Positions 1 through 7,277 of a stretch of 46,577 nt of DNA are shown here, piece after piece. The stretch is from NCBI GenBank assembly GCA_025350965.1, contig JANXWV010000037.1:1-46577 (forward strand), in the 5' to 3' direction. The position numbers were made by a program, and so were the translations under genes. The notes beneath the pieces were generated by a model. It was given only the letters and a program-made list of their open reading frames with translations. It searched no databases and was not told the DNA's origin. The first letter of the stretch is position 1. The number at the start of each line of letters is the position of its first letter. Source of the DNA: Rhizobacter sp. GTDB lineage: Bacteria > Pseudomonadota > Gammaproteobacteria > Burkholderiales > Burkholderiaceae_C.

Positions 1-1059
1 CGCAACGCCCACTTCTTGCGTGAGCCAGCGGCAAAAAGCTTCTTCCGGCAGGTCGCTGACGGCTGAATAGTCCACGCACTGGAAGTAGCTGCCCTGCGTC
101 TGCAAGGGCCGAAGCCGCGTGTTGGCCAGGCCGGCGGCGAACAGGTCGCGCTTGCGCTGGTAGAACGCGGGCAGGCCGATGTGGTGAGAGGCGTTGCGCA
201 TGAAGCTTGCCAGGCCGTGCTGCATCGGCGTGTTCACAGTGAACACGTTGAACTGGTGAACCTTGCGGAACTCGGCCATCAACGGGGCCGGCGCGGCGAC
301 GTAACCCACCTTCCAGCCGGTCACGTGGTAGGTCTTGCCGAAGCTCGACACCACGAAGCTGCGCGCCGCCAGTTCGGGCGAACGCGCCACGCTCTGGTGC
401 GCCTCGCCGTCGAACACCATGTGCTCGTAGACCTCATCGGCGATCACGATGATGTCGGTGCCGCGCAGCAACTCGGTCAGTTGTGCCATCTGCGCGGCTG
501 ACCAAACTGTTGCACTCGGGTTGTGCGGCGTGTTGACGATGATGGCCCGCGTGCGCGGCGTGAGCGCAGCGGCGATGCGCGCGAAGTCGGGTGCGAAGCT
601 GAGTGGTGTGAGCGGCACATGCACCGCCACGCCGCCGGCGAGCTCGATGTTCGGCTCGTAGCTGTCGTAGCAGGGGTCGAGCACGATGACTTCGTCGCCT
701 GCATGCACGATGGCCAGGATGATTGTCAGGATCGCCTGCGTCGCACCGGCCGTGATGGTGATCTCGGTGGCGGGGTCGTAGCGGCGGCCGTACATTGCCT
801 CGACCTTGTCGGCGACCGCCTCGCGCAGCACCGGCACGCCGGCCATCGGCGGGTACTGGTTCTGGCCGCTGCGCATGGCGTGATTCACGGCGTCAAGCAA
901 GGCCGGGTCGCACTCGAAGTCGGGGAAGCCCTGGCCGAGGTTGACGGCGTCGTGCTGCTGGGCCAACGCCGACATCACGGTGAAGATCGTGGTGCCCACG
1001 TTCGGCAGGCGGCTCGCGACAGCGGGGGTGGCGAAGGCGGGCGTCGAGGTGGCTTGCAT
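1..1059 (-). CDS. PLP-dependent aminotransferase, methionine aminotransferase (YbdL) type, 3' end missing
   Basis: Fold-type I aminotransferase. The YbdL/kynurenine aminotransferase group moves the amino group of methionine or aromatic amino acids to a 2-oxo acid and can finish methionine salvage. Visible are the N-terminal segment VNLGQGFPDF, the Asn motif NTPHNPSA, the DEVYEH motif, and the PLP-lysine motif SFGKTYHVTGWKVGY with Lys242. The frame is open for 353 residues to the left edge; relatives are about 380-390 aa, so roughly 30 C-terminal residues lie outside. The ATG at 1059 is 11 bp downstream of the cysB stop, so it is probably the last gene of the lptF-cysB run. Substrate specificity is inferred from family resemblance only. 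Confidence 0.85.
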   Translation of the reverse strand, partial: MQATSTPAFATPAVASRLPNVGTTIFTVMSALAQQHDAVNLGQGFPDFECDPALLDAVNHAMRSGQNQYPPMAGVPVLREAVADKVEAMYGRRYDPATEITITAGATQAILTIILAIVHAGDEVIVLDPCYDSYEPNIELAGGVAVHVPLTPLSFAPDFARIAAALTPRTRAIIVNTPHNPSATVWSAAQMAQLTELLRGTDIIVIADEVYEHMVFDGEAHQSVARSPELAARSFVVSSFGKTYHVTGWKVGYVAAPAPLMAEFRKVHQFNVFTVNTPMQHGLASFMRNASHHIGLPAFYQRKRDLFAAGLANTRLRPLQTQGSYFQCVDYSAVSDLPEEAFCRWLTQEVGVA

Positions 1060-1070
1060 GGCGCTTGGGT

Positions 1071-2030
1071 TCAAAGTTGGTAGTCGTTGGCGTCGCCGAA
1101 CTGGCCTTGGGCGAGAAGTGCGCGCGTGAGCAGGGCGCGGCTCAGCCGGTCGGATGTCATCTCGGCGAAAGCGTAGACGAAGTTGCGCAGGTAGGCGCCG
1201 CGCTTGAACGCGATGCGTGTCACGTTCTGGCCGAACAGGTGGCCCACGGGGCGCGACACCAGGTCGGCGCCGGGCGGGTCGTCGCGCACGGCGATCTCGG
1301 CCACGATGCCCACGCCCAAGCCGAGCCGCACGTAGGTCTTGATGACATCGGCGTCGATCGCTTCGAGCACGATGTTCGGCTTCAGGCCGCGCGCCGCGAA
1401 GGCCTGGTCAACGCGCGTTCGCCCGCTGAACGACGGGTGGTACGACACCAACGGCAACATTGCCAGGTCTTCGAGCGAGATGCGTTCCACCTGCGCGAGC
1501 GCGTGGCCGGCGGGCATCACGACGACGTGGTGCCACTCGTAGCACGGCAGGCTCACGAGGCCGTCCACGCCGGCCAGCGACTCGGTGGCCAAGCCCAGGT
1601 CGGCCACCTCTTCGAGCACCATCTTGCCCACCTGTTCGGGCGAGCCTTGGTGCAGGCTGATATTGACCTTCGGGAAGCGCTTGCGCAGCTGGGCAATCGG
1701 TTCGGGCAGGAAGTAGCGCGCCTGGCTGTGCGTGGTGGCAATGGACAGCGTGCCTTCGTCCTGGCGCGAGAACTCTTCGCCGATGCGCTTCAGGTTGCTC
1801 ACCTCGCGCAGGATCACCTCGATCGACTTCAGCACTTCTTGCCCCGGTGCAGTGACGCGCCGCAGCCGCTTGCCATGGCGCGCGAAGATGTCGATGCCCA
1901 GTTCGGCTTCAAGTTCGAGAATGGCCTTGGAGATGCCGGGCTGCGAGGTAAATAGCGCCTTCGCCGTCTCGGTCAGGTTCAGGTCCCGGCGCACGGCTTC
2001 CTGCACGAAGCGGAACTGGTGCAGGTTCAT
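1071..2030 (-). CDS. cysB: LysR-type transcriptional regulator CysB
   Basis: Master activator of sulfate assimilation and cysteine biosynthesis genes; in the family it responds to N-acetylserine/O-acetylserine and sulfide. The 319-aa length is close to the family norm of about 324. The N-terminal winged helix-turn-helix (residues 1-65) contains the LysR signature LTETAKALFTSQPGISKAI, and the CysB-specific opening MNLHQFRFVQEAVRR is well kept. The rest is the two-lobe effector domain. The ATG overlaps the cbiX stop in an ATGA (2027-2030), so the two are probably translationally coupled. An aminotransferase follows 11 bp downstream. This operon position, behind lptFG and a siroheme chelatase, is the notable feature. 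Confidence 0.95.
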   Translation of the reverse strand: MNLHQFRFVQEAVRRDLNLTETAKALFTSQPGISKAILELEAELGIDIFARHGKRLRRVTAPGQEVLKSIEVILREVSNLKRIGEEFSRQDEGTLSIATTHSQARYFLPEPIAQLRKRFPKVNISLHQGSPEQVGKMVLEEVADLGLATESLAGVDGLVSLPCYEWHHVVVMPAGHALAQVERISLEDLAMLPLVSYHPSFSGRTRVDQAFAARGLKPNIVLEAIDADVIKTYVRLGLGVGIVAEIAVRDDPPGADLVSRPVGHLFGQNVTRIAFKRGAYLRNFVYAFAEMTSDRLSRALLTRALLAQGQFGDANDYQL

Positions 2031-2401
2031 GCGGTGCGCAGCAATGCGGCGGCGGCCAGCGCCATGGCCTCGACCACGCTGTCGACTTCACCAATGGCCC
2101 GCTGCAGCTGCCATTGCACCCGCGGGTGGGCGGCGCGCAACGCATCCAGCAGCAGCGGCAGATCCTTGCGCACATGGCCGCCGGCGCCCAGGAAAAGCGG
2201 CACCACGTCGACGCGCTCGCAGCCGTCGGCCACCAGGGTTTGGCCGGCTTCGGCGAGGCCGGGCGTCATGAACTCGAGGAACGCGAGCTGCACATTCAGC
2301 GTGGGCTCGCGTTCGGCAACGCGGCGGGCCACGTCTTCAAAGGGCAGCGACCAGCGCGGGTCGCGCGCACCGTGGGCAAACAGCAGCAGTCCTTGTTTCA
2401 T
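2027..2401 (-). CDS. cbiX: CbiX/SirB-type sirohydrochlorin chelatase, short form
   Basis: Short (124 aa) single-domain chelatase of the CbiX(S)/SirB type. The family inserts Fe2+ or Co2+ into sirohydrochlorin, the last step to siroheme, the cofactor of sulfite and nitrite reductases. The N-terminal motif LLLFAHGARDPRW carries the metal-binding His10, and a second His lies in FLGAGGHVRKDLP. Short forms act as homodimers. I prefer the ATG at 2401; an in-frame TTG at 2407 is possible. The gene lies 26 bp after lptG and overlaps cysB by 4 bp, which supports a role in siroheme for sulfur assimilation rather than cobalamin. Confidence 0.85.
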   Translation of the reverse strand: MKQGLLLFAHGARDPRWSLPFEDVARRVAEREPTLNVQLAFLEFMTPGLAEAGQTLVADGCERVDVVPLFLGAGGHVRKDLPLLLDALRAAHPRVQWQLQRAIGEVDSVVEAMALAAAALLRTA

Positions 2402-2425
2402 GCGCAAATGCTAGTCGTTGAATCA

Positions 2426-2439
2426 CGCTACCGGTAGCG
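2426..2439. repeat. 14-bp perfect palindrome at the lptG stop codon
   Basis: CGCTACCGGTAGCG is its own reverse complement with no central spacer. It covers the last codons and stop of lptG and lies 25 bp before the cbiX start. As RNA it could form only a strained hairpin, so a protein-binding dyad is an alternative. A palindrome of this length is expected a few times by chance in a window of this size. Confidence 0.5.
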
Positions 2440-3534
2440 CACCAGCCAGCTGAACGCCGCCAGCGACAACAACAGGTACAGCGCGCTCGGCGCGGCGGCC
2501 ACCACCCAGGGCGTCCAGTTGCGCAGCAAGCCCAGGTGGCCGGCCACGTTGTTCAACAGCACGAAGCTGATGCCCAACATGATGCCGCCGAACACCTTCA
2601 AGCTCACGCCACCGCCGCGCGCGTGCAGGTACGCGAAGGGGAGGGCCAGCCCGACCATCACCAAGCAGGCGAACGGGTACAAGGCGCGTTTCCAGAACTG
2701 GATCTGGTAGCTCTGGGCCGCCTGTTCGTTGTCGGCCAGATGCACGATGTAGCGGAACAGTTCTGCGGTCGACATCGAGCTCACCGGTGACACGGCGGCC
2801 GCCACCACGGCGGCGGTCAGGGTGCTGGGCCACACGAACTCGGCGTACTTTTGTTCGGGCGCGAGGGCCGAATCGTTGCCGCCGACCCAGCGCGTGACGT
2901 TCACGTCCTGCAGCGCCCAGATCGCATTCGGCCGCACCTCGGCGGTGGCGGCCGCAATGCGCCGTTGCAGGCGGCCGTCGGCATCGAACTCGAAGATGCG
3001 GATGTTGCGCAGCAGCGGCCCTGGGCCGGCCGCGCCGACGTTGATGGAGTAGCTGCGCTCACCGTCGGGTGTGGTCGCATGGTCTTTGAGCCAGGCGCCG
3101 GAGCGGCCGAGCTTCAGGCCACCGCGGGTGCTGGCCTGCACCTGGCTGGCCTCGCGTTCGCTCAAGGGCGCGAGGTAGTCGCCCACCAAGAAGGTGATCA
3201 CGCCGAACACGAGACCGAGGCTCGCCAGCAGCGACAAGGCCCGGCCGGGCCCCAGGCCGCCGGTGCGCAGGATCGTGTATTCGGACGACTGCGCGAGCCG
3301 CGCCAGGGTGTAGATCGTGCCGATCAGCACCGCGATGGGTGCGACCTCATAGAAGTGCCCCGGCACCAACAGCAGCGCGTAGAGCGTGGCGCGCACGATG
3401 GTGTAGCCCGCGCGGCCCACGTCGCCGAGTTGGTCGACGAAGTCGATGAAGAAGCTGAGCGACAGGAACGCCAGCGCCACGAACGCGACCGACGACATGA
3501 TGTCGGCGTAGAACAGCCGGCGAACGGTCTTCAC
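2428..3534 (-). CDS. lptG: LPS export ABC transporter permease LptG
   Basis: Inner-membrane permease of the LptB2FG transporter that extracts lipopolysaccharide from the inner membrane for delivery along the LptC-A-D bridge. The protein is 368 aa (usual about 360). It starts with a GTG codon and the typical opening MKTVRRLFYADIMSSV. Three hydrophobic segments lie in the N-terminal half (roughly 12-35, 47-75, 98-122), then a periplasmic beta-jellyroll region, then three C-terminal membrane segments (roughly 285-362). lptF ends 25 bp upstream, so the two subunits are co-transcribed. The stop codon lies inside a 14-bp perfect palindrome (2426-2439). Confidence 0.95.
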   Translation of the reverse strand: MKTVRRLFYADIMSSVAFVALAFLSLSFFIDFVDQLGDVGRAGYTIVRATLYALLLVPGHFYEVAPIAVLIGTIYTLARLAQSSEYTILRTGGLGPGRALSLLASLGLVFGVITFLVGDYLAPLSEREASQVQASTRGGLKLGRSGAWLKDHATTPDGERSYSINVGAAGPGPLLRNIRIFEFDADGRLQRRIAAATAEVRPNAIWALQDVNVTRWVGGNDSALAPEQKYAEFVWPSTLTAAVVAAAVSPVSSMSTAELFRYIVHLADNEQAAQSYQIQFWKRALYPFACLVMVGLALPFAYLHARGGGVSLKVFGGIMLGISFVLLNNVAGHLGLLRNWTPWVVAAAPSALYLLLSLAAFSWLVRYR

Positions 3535-3559
3535 TGCGCTGCCTTCAAGTGCACGGCCT

Positions 3560-4660
3560 TCACGTCGCGCGCGCCGCGCTTCGCACCCAGCCGAAGCGCG
3601 AGTTGCGGTGCTCGCGCCACCACAGAAGCACCATGGCGATCAGGAACGCACCGCCGTGTGCCGCTGCCAGCGCGGTGCCCATGCCGACCCGCCCGCCTGC
3701 GACCCAGGCCTGCGACAGGTTGATGATGTTGTAGTAGACGACGAACGCGAGCAGCGCGAACAGCAGGTTCCAGTTGCTCGCGCGGCGCGGGTTCGTTGCG
3801 GCCAGGCCGATGCCGAGCAAGGTCAGGTTCGCGGCGCCGAACACCAGGCCGAGCCGCCACACCAGTTCGCCCTGGTTCGCGGGCGTGGGCAGCGTGAGCA
3901 GGTCAAAGCTGGTGCGCGCCTTGGGCGGCAGGTCGTCCATCTGCGAGAGCACGCGCTCGCCGGCCTGGATGCGGTAGGACTCGAAGCGCGCCAGTGTCTT
4001 CTCGCCCGTGGCCAGGCTTTGTTCGTTGCGCTGGCCGCGGCTGAGCACGAGGTAGCGGTCGTCGCCGAGCCACTCGACTTGACCGCTGCGCGCTGACGTG
4101 ACCGACTCGGCATTCGCGAGCGAGGTCAAGATGAAGACGTTCCGCCCGGTGAGGCTGTCGGCTGCGTCGAGCTCAATGAAGAACACGCGGCTGCCGTCGT
4201 TCGACGTCTGGAACTGGCCCGGCGCTACGCGCGACAGGTCGGAGCGGCGCTCGAACCGCTCCTTCAGTTCCACGCTGCGCTGGTTTTGCCACGGCCACAC
4301 GAAGAGCGCGAGCACGGCCACCACCAGCAGCACCGGCCAGCAGGTGCGCAGCACCGGCCGTACGAAGCGCGCGAGACTTACACCGCTGGCGAACCAGATG
4401 GCCATTTCACTGTCGCGATACATGCGCGACAAGGTGGCCACCACAGCCACGAACAGCGACAGCGCGAGCATGGTCGGCAGGTGCCCGAGCGCCACATAGC
4501 CGAGCAGCAGCACCACGTCTTGGGGCGCCACCTGACCGCCGGCGGCCAAGCCGAGCGTGCGAATCAACATCATCGTCAGCACGATGGTCAGGATGACCAC
4601 GAGGGTCGCGCCGAAGTTGCGCGCCAAGTCTCGGCGCAAGGTGGAATCGAATAACATCAT
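3560..4660 (-). CDS. lptF: LPS export ABC transporter permease LptF
   Basis: Partner permease of LptG in the LPS exporter. The protein is 366 aa. The N-terminus MMLFDSTLRRDLARNFGATL is the typical betaproteobacterial LptF opening, followed by a membrane segment with VVILTIVLTMMLIRTL. A second hydrophobic block (VVLLLGYVALGHLPTMLAL) and RMYRDSEMAIWFASG, a conserved cytoplasmic loop thought to contact the ATPase LptB, come next. The C-terminal half has the periplasmic jellyroll and three more membrane segments. The frame is open further upstream, but the double ATG at 4660/4657 matches the family start. It faces pepA with only 25 bp between the start codons. Confidence 0.94.
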   Translation of the reverse strand: MMLFDSTLRRDLARNFGATLVVILTIVLTMMLIRTLGLAAGGQVAPQDVVLLLGYVALGHLPTMLALSLFVAVVATLSRMYRDSEMAIWFASGVSLARFVRPVLRTCWPVLLVVAVLALFVWPWQNQRSVELKERFERRSDLSRVAPGQFQTSNDGSRVFFIELDAADSLTGRNVFILTSLANAESVTSARSGQVEWLGDDRYLVLSRGQRNEQSLATGEKTLARFESYRIQAGERVLSQMDDLPPKARTSFDLLTLPTPANQGELVWRLGLVFGAANLTLLGIGLAATNPRRASNWNLLFALLAFVVYYNIINLSQAWVAGGRVGMGTALAAAHGGAFLIAMVLLWWREHRNSRFGWVRSAARAT

Positions 4661-4685
4661 TGGCTTGTCTTCAGAGCGGCCGATT

Positions 4686-6161
4686 ATGGACTTTCGTATC
4701 CAAGTTTCTTCCCCCGACTCATGGGCCGATGTGGCCTGCGATGCCCTCGTGCTGATCGTGCCGGCCGACGGTGGCCACCAACCCGCGCACGACCCCGCGC
4801 TGCCTGCCGTGCTTGCATTGGCGGTCAGCGATGCGACGGCACAGGGCGACCTGTCACCGAAGGCCGGCAAGTGCCTGTACCTGCACCGCCCGGTCGGCGT
4901 GCGCGCAGCGCGCGTCGTGATCGTCGTGGCGGGTGCCGACACCCCGAAGGCCTTCAAAGCCGCAGTTGTATTGGGCATTCAGCAACTCAAGGGCGGCGGC
5001 TCGAAACATGTGGCGGTCGGTTTTGCCGGCAGCGCGGCGCTGAACGACGCCCACGCCGAGGCGCTGGTCACGGCCGTGCTCGACGCCACCTATCTGTACC
5101 GCCACACCAAGCCGAGCGCGCCGGCAGCATCAAACATTGCCAAGGTGACGCTGCTGTGCAGCAAGGCCGAATCGAAGGCGCTGCAAGCCGGCCTTGTGCG
5201 CGGTCAGGCCATCGGTGCCGGCGTGCTGCTGGCGCGTGAGTGGGCCAACCGGCCGGGCAACCACTGCACGCCGACGCACCTGGCGCAGGTCGCCAGGAAG
5301 CTCGGCAAGGATCACGAGTTGAAGGTCGAAGTGCTCGACCGCAAGGCCTGCGAAAAGCTCGGCATGGGCTCGTTTCTGTCGGTGGCGCAGGGCTCGGCCG
5401 AGCCCTTGCGCTTTATCGTGGCGCGCTATGACGGCGCGGCCAAGTCAGTGCCGCCGGTGGTGCTGGTGGGCAAGGGCATCACGTTCGACACCGGCGGCAT
5501 TTCGCTCAAGCCCGGCGCCGAGATGGACGAGATGAAGTACGACATGGGCGGCGCGGCCAGCGTGCTCGGCGCACTGCGCGCCGTGGCCGAGTTGAAGCCG
5601 AAGCTGAACCTGGTGTGCATCATCCCGTCGTGCGAGAACATGCCCGGCGGCAACGCCGTGAAGCCGGGCGACGTGGTCACCAGCATGTCGGGCCAGACCA
5701 TCGAGATCCTGAACACCGATGCCGAAGGCCGGCTCATCCTGTGCGATGCGCTGACCTATGCCGAACGCTTCAAGCCGGCGGTGGTTGTCGACGTGGCCAC
5801 ACTCACCGGCGCCTGCGTCGTGGCACTCGGCCACCACCATTCGGGCCTGTTCACCGCCGACGACACCGTCGCCACGCAGATGCTCGCCGCCGCGCAGGCC
5901 GGGCTCGACCCGTGCTGGCGCATGCCGCTCGACGAAGAGTACGACGAGGGCCTGAAGAGCCACTACGCCGACATGGCCAACATCGGCAGCCGCGCTGGCG
6001 GGGCCATCACGGCGGCCATGTTCCTGCGCCGCTTCACCGGCAAGTACCGCTGGGCGCACCTCGACATTGCGGGCAGTGCGTGGAAGTCGGGTGCCGCCAA
6101 GGGCTCGACCGGACGGCCGGTGTCGCTGCTCACGCACTTCGTGCTGGCACAAGCGGCCTGA
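4686..6161 (+). CDS. pepA: Leucyl aminopeptidase (M17 family), PepA
   Basis: Cytoplasmic hexameric metallo-aminopeptidase removing N-terminal residues, preferably leucine. In E. coli PepA also binds DNA in carAB control and XerCD recombination; that second role is not evident from this sequence. The protein is 491 aa, a normal length. The catalytic domain carries VGKGITFDTGGISLKPG, with metal ligands and the catalytic Lys, and the M17 signature NTDAEGRL at residues 343-350. The ATG at 4686 (MDFRIQVSS) fits the family; the open frame upstream would run into lptF sequence on the other strand. Its promoter must overlap the lptF coding region. Confidence 0.96.
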   Translation: MDFRIQVSSPDSWADVACDALVLIVPADGGHQPAHDPALPAVLALAVSDATAQGDLSPKAGKCLYLHRPVGVRAARVVIVVAGADTPKAFKAAVVLGIQQLKGGGSKHVAVGFAGSAALNDAHAEALVTAVLDATYLYRHTKPSAPAASNIAKVTLLCSKAESKALQAGLVRGQAIGAGVLLAREWANRPGNHCTPTHLAQVARKLGKDHELKVEVLDRKACEKLGMGSFLSVAQGSAEPLRFIVARYDGAAKSVPPVVLVGKGITFDTGGISLKPGAEMDEMKYDMGGAASVLGALRAVAELKPKLNLVCIIPSCENMPGGNAVKPGDVVTSMSGQTIEILNTDAEGRLILCDALTYAERFKPAVVVDVATLTGACVVALGHHHSGLFTADDTVATQMLAAAQAGLDPCWRMPLDEEYDEGLKSHYADMANIGSRAGGAITAAMFLRRFTGKYRWAHLDIAGSAWKSGAAKGSTGRPVSLLTHFVLAQAA

Positions 6162-6180
6162 ACTGCACGCGGGCCTCGCC

Positions 6181-6612
6181 GTGACGCATGTCCGCTTTCA
6201 TTTCAATGTGGCCGACAGCACCGACTACACCTGCCGGCTGCTGCGCAAAGCCACGCGCCAGGGCGCCACGGTGGCCGTGACCGGCACAGCGCGCGCGCTG
6301 GCCGGGCTGGACCGTGCGCTGTGGAGTTTCGACCCCCTCGAGTTCGTGCCGCATGTCGTGCTGGCGCCGGGTCAGGCGCTGGCGGAACGCCTGCGTGCCA
6401 CGCCGGTGTGGCTGGTCGAAGATGCAGCCCAGGCACCGACACGCGAGGTGCTCTTGAATCTGGGGGCGGAAACGCCCGGGGGCTTCGAGGCGTTTGATCG
6501 TGTGGTCGAGATCGTCTCGATGGCAGAAGACGACCGCTCCGCCGCCCGTGCGCGCTGGCGCGCCTACGCCGCGCTGGGCGCCAGGATCGAACGCCACGAG
6601 GTGCCGGCATGA
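6181..6612 (+). CDS. holC: DNA polymerase III chi subunit HolC
   Basis: Clamp-loader accessory subunit; chi binds single-stranded DNA-binding protein and, with psi, links it to the replication clamp loader. The protein is 143 aa, with the usual opening VRFHFNVADSTDYTCRLLRKA and the motif LWSFDPLEFVPHV. The start is a GTG at 6181, 19 bp after pepA, as in many proteobacteria where holC follows pepA. No in-frame ATG fits the N-terminus. The stop overlaps an ATG in an ATGA at 6609-6612, which opens a nine-codon frame leading into the next gene. Confidence 0.9.
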   Translation: MTHVRFHFNVADSTDYTCRLLRKATRQGATVAVTGTARALAGLDRALWSFDPLEFVPHVVLAPGQALAERLRATPVWLVEDAAQAPTREVLLNLGAETPGGFEAFDRVVEIVSMAEDDRSAARARWRAYAALGARIERHEVPA

Positions 6613-6638
6613 CCGGTTGGCCCGAGGTCTCGGCATGA
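6609..6638 (+). other. Nine-codon mini-ORF linking holC to the next gene
   Basis: The ATGA at 6609-6612 joins the holC stop to an ATG. The short frame encodes MTGWPEVSA and ends in TGA at 6636-6638, which itself overlaps the ATG of the downstream gene at 6635. The GAGG at 6624-6627 could serve as Shine-Dalgarno for that downstream ATG. The arrangement would let ribosomes pass from holC to the downstream gene through two re-initiations. It may also be chance. Confidence 0.3.
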
Positions 6639-7051
6639 CGAGCAGCCCCGGCATGCCGCCGGACCGCGTACCCACCTTGACCGAGGTGGTGGCTTGGCCG
6701 GCCGAGGCGACGACGGCCAATGTCGCGTCCGTGTCCGCCGATGCCGCTTCAGAGTCGATTCTGGTTTCCGCCCCCGAGCCCGTCCCCGAGCCCGTGGCGG
6801 CTGCTCCCTCGCCAGTCCACCCCGTGTTGCCTGCGGTCACCGAAGCGCAGTTGACGCAGCACATCCTGAGCGATGTTCAGCGCCAGATCGACCTGATGCT
6901 CGAGTACCGTCTGCGCGAAGCGCTCGCCCCCGTGCTGGCGCGAGCCACCGACAACCTGGTGCGCGAATCGCGCAGCGAGTTGGCATCGACCTTGCGTGAC
7001 GTGGTGGCGCGCGCGGTGGCTCAGGAAATGTCACGTCATCGCAGCCGGTAG
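6635..7051 (+). CDS. Uncharacterised 138-aa protein encoded after holC
   Basis: I do not recognise a defined family with certainty. Burkholderiales often carry a small uncharacterised gene behind holC, and this looks like one. Residues 1-70 are Ala/Pro/Val/Glu-rich and probably disordered, with the repeated segment EPVPEPVA. Residues 72-133 (starting EAQLTQHILSDVQRQIDLML) form a predicted amphipathic helical domain rich in Leu, Arg and Glu, a likely oligomerisation or partner-binding module. There is no signal peptide, membrane segment or cysteine. Base composition matches the neighbours. It is probably co-transcribed with pepA-holC. Confidence 0.65.
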   Translation: MTSSPGMPPDRVPTLTEVVAWPAEATTANVASVSADAASESILVSAPEPVPEPVAAAPSPVHPVLPAVTEAQLTQHILSDVQRQIDLMLEYRLREALAPVLARATDNLVRESRSELASTLRDVVARAVAQEMSRHRSR

Positions 7052-7079
7052 GCCGCGCGTTGTGGCATCACCCCAGCGG

Positions 7080-7091
7080 CTGGCGCGCCAG
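7080..7091. promoter_or_regulatory. 12-bp perfect palindrome in the gap before the ABC binding-protein gene
   Basis: CTGGCGCGCCAG reads the same on both strands and lies in the 226-bp gap (7052-7277) between the holC-linked gene and the binding-protein gene. That gap also holds GCCCC/GGGGC arms at 7150-7154 and 7173-7177 and a promoter-proximal dyad at 7227-7240. No gene is visible in the gap. A role as an operator is speculative; GC-rich palindromes of this size are not rare here. Confidence 0.25.
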
Positions 7092-7213
7092 TAAAGCGGC
7101 CGATGCAGGGCGGGCCGCGCACCCAAGCTGCGCATTTTCTCTAGTGGTTGCCCCTTCATCGGGCATCCCCTTGGGGCGGTGCAAGCACTGTGGAGGCGCG
7201 GTTTGTTTTGGGG

Positions 7214-7240
7214 TATGGTGTCGCGCGTTGAGAACTCAAC
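7214..7240 (+). promoter_or_regulatory. Putative promoter with a GTTGAG-AA-CTCAAC dyad at the expected transcript start
   Basis: A -10-like TATGGT lies at 7214-7219, preceded by a T/G-rich stretch without a good -35 box. About 8 bp downstream begins a perfect inverted repeat, GTTGAG AA CTCAAC (7227-7240). The two-base spacer makes it a poor RNA hairpin but a reasonable DNA operator for a dimeric regulator. The gene starts 37 bp further on. Confidence 0.35.
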
Positions 7241-7277
7241 CACTTCGTTACCTGACTATTCCTCTTTGGAGATATGC

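Noticed and set aside
4557-4685. 43-residue N-terminal extension of PepA
   Set aside because: The extension would be encoded antisense to the conserved lptF 5' end, and the family start is MDFRIQ at 4686.
4661-4978. 106-residue N-terminal extension of LptF
   Set aside because: It runs antisense to pepA and has no LptF-like sequence; the family start is the double Met at 4660.
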